From Campylobacteraceae bacterium (GTDB lineage Bacteria > Campylobacterota > Campylobacteria > Campylobacterales > Sulfurovaceae), in contig JALVPA010000066.1 of assembly GCA_027026055.1 (NCBI GenBank), positions 1-6,109 of the forward strand: a stretch of 6,109 nt of DNA, written 5' to 3'. Shown here piece after piece: positions 1 through 4,441 of this stretch. The stretch's first letter is position 1. Each line of letters starts with the position of its first letter. The notes under the pieces were generated by a model. That model saw nothing but the letters and a program-made list of their open reading frames with translations. It did not search any database and had not been told where the DNA came from. The translations under genes were made by a program, and so were the position numbers.

Positions 1-39
1 GAAACTATTCACTTTTCTCTCTTAACGCTTCACTATATT

Positions 40-57
40 GCGGGACTAAAGTCCCGC
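40..57 (-). repeat. REP-like hairpin in repeat copy 1
   Basis: A near-perfect palindrome with a GCGGGAC / GTCCCGC stem of 7 bp and a TTTA (minus strand) loop. On the minus strand it is preceded immediately by GGAG, sharing the G at its foot. A GTAG or GGAG tetranucleotide at the foot of a palindrome is the known layout of REP sequences processed by RAYT (TnpA-REP) transposases. There is no T-tract after the stem on either strand, so a strong intrinsic terminator is unlikely, although it could protect the 3' end of DUF455 mRNA. Confidence 0.7.
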
Positions 58-124
58 CTCCATTATTGTTCATAAAAATCAAAACCATATCTCTTCACCC
101 TTCACTCATCACTAAATTTCGGTT

Positions 125-159
125 CCTGATTTCTAATTCCTAATTCCTCACTCCTCACA
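125..159 (-). repeat. 7-bp tandem repeat array, 5 units
   Basis: On the plus strand the units are CCTGATT, TCTAATT, CCTAATT, CCTCACT and CCTCACA; on the minus strand they read like AATTAGG variants. The two units nearest the DUF455 gene (146-159) are coding and include its stop codon. The array is the shorter counterpart of the ten-unit array at 1591-1660. Confidence 0.8.
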
Positions 160-966
160 CTCCTTCGCCCCGAGTCTTAAGATCTCTTCGCAGGCAAACC
201 CCGCCGCTTTTCGTGCTTCGACATTAATGGGACCTTGGCGTTTACCAAGCAATCCGTGACGTTTTAATATCTCGAAATAGACGGATGTCTCGACGCCTTC
301 TCGTTCGCAAGCGTACTTAAACCACCTATCGCCTTTGCGTACATGGTCTATCTCTTCCTTGTAAATAACGTCCAGTGCTTCCAACAACGCCTCGACTACG
401 GGTTGAGAACGTTTGGTTTTGAGTTTGGCAACGATCTGCGGATTGACATCCAAACCGCCCGCTTCGAAATAACGCGGTACGACCGCCATACGTTCGAGCA
501 AACTATGTTGCGTAGCACGTGCCGTCTCGAACAATCCGCCATGTACGGGAAAATCCCCGTACCCGTAACCGAGCTTTTCCAAAAGCGTATGTAACATTTT
601 GAAATGGCGTATCTCGTCCGCCGCCACCTCCAACCAATCGTACTTATAGGCTCCAGGCGTATCGGCAAACCGATACACCGCGTCTATCGCCAAATCGATC
701 GCGGAATATTCGATATGGGCAATGGCATGGATCTGCACCGCCAACCCTTCGGGCGTACCGAGTGCGCGGCGTCTGGGCAAATCGCGCGGCGCTACGATGC
801 GACAACACGCGGCATAAGAGGGTGTTTGTAGCATAACGGGTCTAAAATCCGTCGGCGTATTAACCTCGTTTTGGCTACAATACGCCAAAGCGCGAGAGAC
901 GATCGCCTCTTTTTGCTCAATATCGTGCGAATGGAGTGCGACTTCGAGTTCTCTATAAAAATCCAT
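148..966 (-). CDS. DUF455 family ferritin-like protein
   Basis: A 272-aa soluble protein of the DUF455 (PF04305) group, a ferritin-like four-helix-bundle family whose biochemical role is not established. The diiron-type ligands are visible: E86 in HxxxHIE (80-86), E118 and H121 in DEIRH, E168 in RYFEAGGLD, and E204/E205 with H208 in EEIDH. This supports a carboxylate-bridged metal site, probably with an oxygen-dependent or iron-related function (inference). No signal peptide or membrane helix is seen. The start is secure: an in-frame TAA at 973-975 lies three codons upstream, and no other early start codon exists in the frame. There is no Shine-Dalgarno; the ATG follows a TGCTATAAT box at the spacing of a transcription start, suggesting leaderless translation. 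The last codons (ECEE-stop) are made of 7-bp repeat units. The gene is divergent from the metallo-hydrolase gene, with 13 nt between start codons. Confidence 0.9.
   Translation of the reverse strand: MDFYRELEVALHSHDIEQKEAIVSRALAYCSQNEVNTPTDFRPVMLQTPSYAACCRIVAPRDLPRRRALGTPEGLAVQIHAIAHIEYSAIDLAIDAVYRFADTPGAYKYDWLEVAADEIRHFKMLHTLLEKLGYGYGDFPVHGGLFETARATQHSLLERMAVVPRYFEAGGLDVNPQIVAKLKTKRSQPVVEALLEALDVIYKEEIDHVRKGDRWFKYACEREGVETSVYFEILKRHGLLGKRQGPINVEARKAAGFACEEILRLGAKECEE
954..959 (+). promoter_or_regulatory. Candidate -10 box for the metallo-hydrolase gene
   Basis: TATAAA inside the first codons of the divergent DUF455 gene. Transcription would start near 966, giving a leader of about 14 nt that carries the AAGGA ribosome-binding site (967-971). 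No recognisable -35 is present. It is suggested mainly because the gene needs a promoter within the neighbouring coding sequence. Confidence 0.3.
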
Positions 967-971
967 AAGGA

Positions 972-980
972 ATTATAGCA
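972..980 (-). promoter_or_regulatory. Extended -10 promoter of the DUF455 gene, probably leaderless
   Basis: The minus strand reads TGC-TATAAT, a perfect extended -10 element. The expected transcription start falls at about 966, which is the A of the DUF455 ATG or within a base of it. T-rich sequence lies upstream, as in epsilonproteobacterial promoters; the nearest -35-like hexamer (TTGCAT) has a short 14-nt spacer. The box overlaps the start codon and leader of the metallo-hydrolase gene on the other strand. Confidence 0.6.
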
Positions 981-1585
981 TGCAAATAAAAATGCAACCT
1001 ATGGGCGTTTACGGTACCAACTGCTATATCGTCACCAAAGAGGGAAAAGACCTCATCGTCGATCCCGGCGTGGACGCTACGGAGTGGGTACTTCGCAACG
1101 TACGCAATCCCGTCGCCATCCTCAATACCCACGGTCACTTCGATCACGTCTGGAGCAACGCCGAGCTCAAATCGAAACTCGGTATCCCTATCTATTGTCC
1201 CGAAGGCGACCTATTTATGCTTGAAAACGATCCTTTCAACCAAGGTACGCCGCCCAGTCGAGTCGATGTGGCAGTCACCCCCGATAGCCGACACGATATC
1301 GAAGGTATCAACGTGCTTTTTCGACATTTTCCCGGACATACGCCGGGATGCAGCGTTATCGAAATAGATGATATCTGGTTTAGCGGAGATTTTCTCTTCG
1401 AAGGAAGTATCGGTAGGTGGGATTTTCCCTATTCCGACGCAAAAGCGATGCTTAAAAGTCTCGAAAAAGTAAGGCGAGTTCGGGGCGACTTTACCCTCTA
1501 TCCCGGTCACGGCAACCAAACAACCCTCAAACGCGAACAGTGCGGCATACCGCAATGGATCGCCTATGTGAAATCAACGCTTTAA
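980..1585 (+). CDS. MBL-fold metallo-hydrolase, glyoxalase II-like
   Basis: A 201-aa cytoplasmic metallo-beta-lactamase-fold hydrolase. All usual metal ligands are present: the HxHxDH motif at 51-56 (THGHFDH), H120 in FPGHTPG, D137 in SGDFLF, and H177 in YPGHGNQTTLKRE. The layout is that of the short glyoxalase-II-like (GloB-related) proteins, which often hydrolyse thioesters such as S-lactoylglutathione. Family members with nearly the same frame (GSIGRWDFPYSDA at 142-154) are common in Campylobacterota with no proven substrate. At 201 aa it lacks the longer C-terminal glutathione-binding part of classical glyoxalase II, so the substrate is open. The start is chosen because AAGGA (967-971) sits 8 nt ahead of the ATG. 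It is divergent from the DUF455 gene; downstream it ends 5 nt before repeat copy 2 and converges on hsrA. Confidence 0.92.
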   Translation: MQIKMQPMGVYGTNCYIVTKEGKDLIVDPGVDATEWVLRNVRNPVAILNTHGHFDHVWSNAELKSKLGIPIYCPEGDLFMLENDPFNQGTPPSRVDVAVTPDSRHDIEGINVLFRHFPGHTPGCSVIEIDDIWFSGDFLFEGSIGRWDFPYSDAKAMLKSLEKVRRVRGDFTLYPGHGNQTTLKREQCGIPQWIAYVKSTL

Positions 1586-1590
1586 CGACG

Positions 1591-1660
1591 AATTAGAAAT
1601 TAGAAATTAGAAATTAGAAATGAGGAATTAGGAATTGGGAATTGGGAATTGGGAATGAGG
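1591..1660 (+). repeat. 7-bp tandem repeat array, 10 units
   Basis: An uninterrupted 70-nt run of heptamers in one phase: AATTAGA four times, AATGAGG, AATTAGG, AATTGGG three times, AATGAGG. Identical neighbours (4x and 3x) suggest recent slippage or unequal exchange. It begins 5 nt after the metallo-hydrolase stop codon. Confidence 0.95.
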
Positions 1661-1670
1661 AACCAAAGAG

Positions 1671-1744
1671 AGTGAAGAGTGAAAAATGATGAGTGAAGAG
1701 ATATGGTTTTGATATTAATGAGGAATGAGCAATGAGCAATGATG
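1671..1744 (+). repeat. Two further 7-bp blocks in repeat copy 2
   Basis: Block at 1671-1698: AGTGAAG, AGTGAAA, AATGATG, AGTGAAG. Block at 1717-1744: AATGAGG, AATGAGC, AATGAGC, AATGATG. They are separated by the conserved ATATGGTTTTGAT segment. Copy 1 keeps the first block (AGTGATG, AGTGAAG, GGTGAAG) but has no clear second block, so this block differs between copies. Confidence 0.75.
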
Positions 1745-1747
1745 GAA

Positions 1748-1765
1748 GCGGGACTTTAGTCCCAC
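1748..1765 (+). repeat. Hairpin in repeat copy 2
   Basis: GGGAC (1750-1754), a TTTA loop and GTCCC (1759-1763). The base that would extend the stem is mismatched (C1749 against A1764), unlike copy 1, so this copy is slightly decayed. The preceding tetranucleotide is GGAA here instead of GGAG. It lies between convergent genes and could act weakly as a 3'-end barrier for either transcript, but no T-tract follows. Confidence 0.6.
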
Positions 1766-1814
1766 ATTATAGCGAAGAGCTAAGAGAGAAAAGTAAAGGG
1801 TTTCGGCAAGAGAC

Positions 1815-2474
1815 TCAATACGAAAATTTATACCCGCGTCTGCGTACGGTATGAATCACTTGGAAACCCAAGATACTTTTGAGGCGTTTGCGGATTTGAT
1901 TGATAGCGACTTCGACGGTATTGTCGCTGACATATTCGGGCTCTTCCCACAACGCGTTGATGATCTCGTCTTTACTGAAAACCCTTTGTTTACGTAGCGC
2001 CAAATAAGCGAGAATATCGAAAGTTTTTCCGTTGAGAGAGACGATCTTTTCGTCGAATTCTATCTTTTTGTTCGCAATATCGATGACCAATTTGTCGATA
2101 TTGACCTGTGTACCGAAAAGATGACGCATATTTGCCAAGACCCTGGCCGCCACCAAGTCTGGATGTTCGGTATGCTCGTAAATCACATCGTCCACACCAA
2201 GATCGAAAAGCGCCTTTTGTTCTTTGGGATTATCGGTCAAAATGATGATTTTTGTTTCGCTCTTTTTCTTTTTGACTTCGTTGACATACCGTTCGAGAGA
2301 AAAGCGTACTCCCTCGTCGACGATAATCACCAATTCGTAATGTCTAAAATCGGTGAAATTGGTCGCATCGTACATATCTTTGGCATTGTCTACGATACAT
2401 ATAAAGTAGCGTTCCAGCTCTTTTTCCAACTCTTTAACATACTCTTCATCGAAACCGACAGTCAAAATTCTCAT
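1815..2474 (-). CDS. hsrA: HsrA-type orphan OmpR-family response regulator
   Basis: A 219-aa two-domain regulator: a degenerate receiver (about 1-115) and an OmpR/PhoB winged helix (about 122-219). The C-terminal half carries the HsrA (H. pylori HP1043) signatures WEEPE at 176-180, NTVEVAINQIRKRL at 185-198 (recognition helix region) and HTVRRRGYKF at 208-217. In H. pylori this orphan regulator is essential, works without phosphorylation as a dimer, and controls central energy and homeostasis genes. The receiver here fits that: the acidic pocket is G7-F8, the phosphoacceptor position is V52 (D53 is next to it), and the usual Lys is E100, while T80 is kept. No sensor kinase gene is nearby. The gene has its own promoter and a leader of about 62 nt with inverted repeats, and ends about 10 nt from repeat copy 2. 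Confidence 0.92.
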   Translation of the reverse strand: MRILTVGFDEEYVKELEKELERYFICIVDNAKDMYDATNFTDFRHYELVIIVDEGVRFSLERYVNEVKKKKSETKIIILTDNPKEQKALFDLGVDDVIYEHTEHPDLVAARVLANMRHLFGTQVNIDKLVIDIANKKIEFDEKIVSLNGKTFDILAYLALRKQRVFSKDEIINALWEEPEYVSDNTVEVAINQIRKRLKSILGFQVIHTVRRRGYKFSY

Positions 2475-2507
2475 CTTTACTTCACCCTCTCACGCACGCC
2501 GAAGCTT

Positions 2508-2522
2508 AAACCTATCAGGTTT
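2508..2522 (-). promoter_or_regulatory. Inverted repeat in the hsrA leader
   Basis: A perfect 6-bp inverted repeat, AAACCT and AGGTTT with a 3-nt centre, inside the predicted 5' untranslated region. A TTTAAG hexamer, like the half-site known for HsrA, overlaps it at 2505-2510 on the minus strand. It may be an operator downstream of the start point or an mRNA hairpin. Confidence 0.45.
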
Positions 2523-2541
2523 TCACTCGATTTGAATGCGT

Positions 2542-2551
2542 ATTTATAGCA
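2542..2551 (-). promoter_or_regulatory. hsrA promoter, extended -10
   Basis: The minus strand reads TGCTATAAAT with T-rich sequence upstream and no good -35, as is usual for epsilonproteobacterial housekeeping promoters. The predicted start is near 2536. It lies in the 130-nt gap after cmoB, so hsrA can be transcribed independently. Confidence 0.6.
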
Positions 2552-2560
2552 AAATCAAGC

Positions 2561-2574
2561 TTATTTAAAAATAA
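2561..2574 (-). promoter_or_regulatory. AT-rich palindrome at the hsrA -35 region
   Basis: TTATTT-AA-AAATAA, a perfect 14-nt palindrome centred about 32 nt upstream of the predicted hsrA start. In H. pylori the HsrA orthologue binds its own promoter around -35, so this is a possible autoregulatory site (inference from position). Confidence 0.35.
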
Positions 2575-2590
2575 AACGGAGATTATGGAT

Positions 2591-2613
2591 AAACGAAGTA
2601 TCGATTATCGTTT
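2591..2613 (-). other. Inverted repeat over the cmoB stop codon
   Basis: AAACGA (2591-2596) and TCGTTT (2608-2613) flank 11 nt that contain an ATCGAT palindrome and the cmoB stop codon. On the minus strand a TTTTATTTTT stretch follows only about 15 nt later, so this is at best a weak terminator for the upstream operon. Confidence 0.3.
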
Positions 2614-3513
2614 GTGTGCCTTGATATAGACACGTTTGGGTGCGGGATATCCCTCTACCGTTTTGTCGGGATCGTTTGGATCGAGAAAGTCTTCCAAGCT
2701 TTGCGTCGCTATCCATTCCGTTTTACGCTGTTCGCTCGCCTCCGTCTTTTTGACGGCCAACACCTCCACATCGTCGAAACCGGCACGAAAACACCAATTT
2801 TTCAATGCATTGACGGTAGGTATGAAGTAGATATTGGGTATTTTGCTATAGCGTTCTTTCGGCGTAAGCGCCACCTCTTCTTCCCCGTCTATCATAAAGG
2901 TATCCAAAAAGAGCTCACCACCTTTTTCCAACGCTTTATAAAGCGATTTGAGCATAGCGATCGGATCGCTTCGGTGATAAAGCACTCCCAGACAAAAAAG
3001 CGTATCGAAACGGTGCTCGTACATCGCGACATGCTCTACACCGAGCAACTCGTACACAATATCGGAGCGCACAAATTCGTTTATAAACGCAAATTGCGAA
3101 AAATAAAGCGGCGAAGGATCGAAGCCCACCAGTTTGGCGGGACGATGAGAAAGCATGCGAAAAAGATAATAGCCGTTGTTACATCCAATATCGCCGACCC
3201 TTTTCCCTTCAAGATCGAAATGCGGCTCTAACAGGTTATATTTGATCCAACTTTGCCATTCGCTGTCGATAAACAGTTTGCCGATACGAAACGGTCCTTT
3301 CCTCCACGGCATCATCATCCGCGCCGTTCGTTCGATCGCCTCTCTCTCCTCGATCATAAGCGATACGATATCGATCGCTACTGTATCGCCGAGTGTTACG
3401 GAAAGACGAGAAGAATCTATGTCGGGTAGTCTCTCCAACGCCTGTTGCAAAGGTGCGATATTTTTCCACGACAGCCATTTTCGACGCTCTTCGCGAATCG
3501 CATTCAAATCCAT
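2605..3513 (-). CDS. cmoB: tRNA U34 carboxymethyltransferase CmoB
   Basis: A 302-aa class I SAM-fold enzyme that transfers a carboxymethyl group from carboxy-SAM to 5-hydroxyuridine at position 34 of tRNAs, giving uridine 5-oxyacetic acid (cmo5U) and widening wobble decoding. CmoB signatures are present in order: PWRKGPF (69-75), the SAM-site loop DIGCNNGYY (108-116), GFDPS (130-134), LGVLYHRSDP (175-184), NIYFIP (227-232), TEW (265-267) and DFLDPNDPDKTVEGYPAPKR (275-294). The length is slightly below the E. coli protein (323 aa), the difference being mostly in the N-terminal part. CmoA, which makes carboxy-SAM, is not in the window. It starts 7 nt after the cyclophilin stop codon; AAAGAG, about 10 nt upstream and overlapping that gene's end, is the only ribosome-binding candidate, so translation is probably coupled. 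Confidence 0.96.
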   Translation of the reverse strand: MDLNAIREERRKWLSWKNIAPLQQALERLPDIDSSRLSVTLGDTVAIDIVSLMIEEREAIERTARMMMPWRKGPFRIGKLFIDSEWQSWIKYNLLEPHFDLEGKRVGDIGCNNGYYLFRMLSHRPAKLVGFDPSPLYFSQFAFINEFVRSDIVYELLGVEHVAMYEHRFDTLFCLGVLYHRSDPIAMLKSLYKALEKGGELFLDTFMIDGEEEVALTPKERYSKIPNIYFIPTVNALKNWCFRAGFDDVEVLAVKKTEASEQRKTEWIATQSLEDFLDPNDPDKTVEGYPAPKRVYIKAHKR

Positions 3514-3520
3514 CCGACCG

Positions 3521-4069
3521 TTACTCTTTGATATAGGCTTTGAGGATTTTTTGATCGAAAAGAGGTCTGTCGTTTTTTCCGGTCGTGACGTTTTCTATTT
3601 TTCGCACCGTCTCTTGCCCTTTGATCACTTTTCCGAAAATCGTATATCCGCCGTTTAGCCACGGTGCCGGTGCCGTCGTAATAAAAAATTGGCTACCGTT
3701 GGTGTTGGGACCGCGATTGGCCATCGCCAACAAAAAAGGACGGTCGAAAACGAGGTTGGGCGCATATTCGTTTTTAAACGGCTTGTGCCATATCGATTCG
3801 CCGCCTCGACCCGTACCGGTAGGATCGCCGCCTTGAATCATAAATCCTTTGATGACTCTATGAAACAATACGCCGTTATAATAGCCCTCTTTTACGTGCG
3901 TTACGAAATTCTCCACCGCCAACGGCGCCGCTTTAGGAAAAAGTACCAATTCTATCTTCCCTGCGTTGGTCTCGAGTACGACAACAGGCGCTTTCGTATT
4001 TTTCGCCCCAAGCGATAACGGCAAAAGCAATATCGTCGTAACAAACAACTTGACGAACGCTCTTCGCAT
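3521..4069 (-). CDS. Exported cyclophilin-type peptidyl-prolyl cis-trans isomerase
   Basis: A 182-aa cyclophilin catalysing cis-trans isomerisation of X-Pro bonds. Residues 1-22 form a typical signal peptide (basic MRRAFVK, then VTTILLLPLSLGA) with no lipobox cysteine, so the mature domain is probably periplasmic. The core is complete: FHR with catalytic R71, FMIQGGD (76-82), GTGRGGES (85-92), MANRGPNTNGSQFFIT (116-131), W137 (the position linked to cyclosporin binding) and YTIFGKV (142-148). The family is single-domain and full length here. It starts 3 nt after the stop of the 101-aa gene, and its AAAGGA ribosome-binding site overlaps that stop codon, so the two are translationally linked. 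It is followed 7 nt later by cmoB; no functional link to tRNA modification is evident. Confidence 0.94.
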   Translation of the reverse strand: MRRAFVKLFVTTILLLPLSLGAKNTKAPVVVLETNAGKIELVLFPKAAPLAVENFVTHVKEGYYNGVLFHRVIKGFMIQGGDPTGTGRGGESIWHKPFKNEYAPNLVFDRPFLLAMANRGPNTNGSQFFITTAPAPWLNGGYTIFGKVIKGQETVRKIENVTTGKNDRPLFDQKILKAYIKE

Positions 4070-4072
4070 CTT

Positions 4073-4378
4073 TTATCCTTTTATGACGTCGTTTGCACAA
4101 TGTTCGATTCGCAACCGTTTCAACACCGTCGTAAAAAACGCGCCGCTATCGCGCTGCGCCTCTTCGTCGAACTCGATATAAAAGGCTTCGTGATGCGCTT
4201 TGTCGGTCTCTTTGTTATCGAAAACAACCGGATCAAGCCCCGTCTCTTTACAAGCAAACGCGATCGCCGCTTCGATCTCTTCTCTCAAATCGTCGCGTCT
4301 ACCGTCGAACACCAGACTCATCCCCGCATACCGCTCTTCCATTTTGACATTGGCTACAATCTCTTCACATCGGTCCAC
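4073..4378 (-). CDS. Conserved-looking small hypothetical protein
   Basis: I do not recognise this 101-aa protein. It is acidic and soluble, without signal peptide, membrane helix or metal-binding cluster; it has three cysteines (C4, C43, C94) and HH at 62-63. The pattern of a strand (MSLVFDG), a long helix (DDLREEIEAAIAFACKETG), a strand (PVVFDN), a strand (AFYIEFDE) and a final helix (AFFTTVLKRLRI) suggests a small alpha-beta fold, but no named family can be assigned. The start is GTG, chosen because GAAGGA lies 7 nt upstream; the first ATG (codon 13) has no comparable site. It leads a tight run with the cyclophilin and cmoB genes and has its own promoter candidate behind it. The codon use and the overlapping ribosome-binding site of the next gene support it as real. 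Confidence 0.8.
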   Translation of the reverse strand: MDRCEEIVANVKMEERYAGMSLVFDGRRDDLREEIEAAIAFACKETGLDPVVFDNKETDKAHHEAFYIEFDEEAQRDSGAFFTTVLKRLRIEHCANDVIKG

Positions 4379-4413
4379 GTCACTATCCTTCTTACTGAAT
4401 TGGCTATACGAAT

Positions 4414-4419
4414 ATTATA
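4414..4419 (-). promoter_or_regulatory. Candidate promoter of the small protein-cyclophilin-cmoB operon
   Basis: The minus strand reads TATAAT in the 63-nt gap after rny, with AT-rich sequence before it but no clear -35 or TG extension. The predicted start near 4407 would give a leader of about 29 nt with a good ribosome-binding site. It would let the three genes be expressed apart from rny. Confidence 0.45.
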
Positions 4420-4441
4420 ACGCGATTTTATTTTGTTTTGG

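Larger units (their letters stand above)
1..159 (-). repeat. Composite intergenic repeat, copy 1 (inverted relative to copy 2)
   Basis: Read on the minus strand, this segment has the same order of parts as 1591-1804 on the plus strand. The parts are 7-bp units, an AACC junction, an AGTGAAG-type block, a 21-nt stretch at 78-98 identical to 1693-1713, a GGGAC/GTCCC hairpin, and a purine-rich tail whose 14 nt at 11-24 match 1781-1794. The window opens inside or at the edge of the copy, so its outer end is unknown. It has no credible open reading frame of its own; only the last codons of the DUF455 gene enter it. It looks like a dispersed non-coding repeat family rather than an insertion sequence, because no transposase is present. 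That two copies are related is seen directly; mobility is inferred. Confidence 0.85.
1591..1804 (+). repeat. Composite intergenic repeat, copy 2
   Basis: Fills almost all of the 229-nt space between the convergent metallo-hydrolase and hsrA genes. Order: ten 7-bp units, an AACC junction, four AGTGAAG-type units, a segment shared exactly with copy 1 (1693-1713 against 78-98), four AATGAGC-type units, a hairpin, and a purine-rich tail ending in GTTTC like copy 1. The plus strand is strikingly purine-rich. It is longer than copy 1 mainly because the 7-mer blocks have more units. I see no gene in it. Confidence 0.85.

Noticed and set aside
1591..1744. Possible CRISPR array
   Set aside because: The repeat unit is 7 bp with no unique spacers, and no cas gene is present.
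1766..1771. Minus-strand TATAAT in repeat copy 2
   Set aside because: There is no gene it could serve, no -35, and it is not kept in copy 1, so chance in an AT-rich repeat is the simpler explanation.
1..1804. Insertion sequence or composite transposon
   Set aside because: Neither repeat copy nor the enclosed genes encode a transposase, and no target-site duplication can be seen because copy 1 reaches the window edge.
2614..3231. Plus-strand open frame of 205 codons opposite cmoB
   Set aside because: It is antisense to a complete CmoB with all motifs, and is rich in scattered basic and aromatic residues without a domain pattern.
3176..3658. Plus-strand open frame of 160 codons across the cmoB-cyclophilin junction
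   Set aside because: It is antisense to two well-identified genes and shows no plausible protein features.
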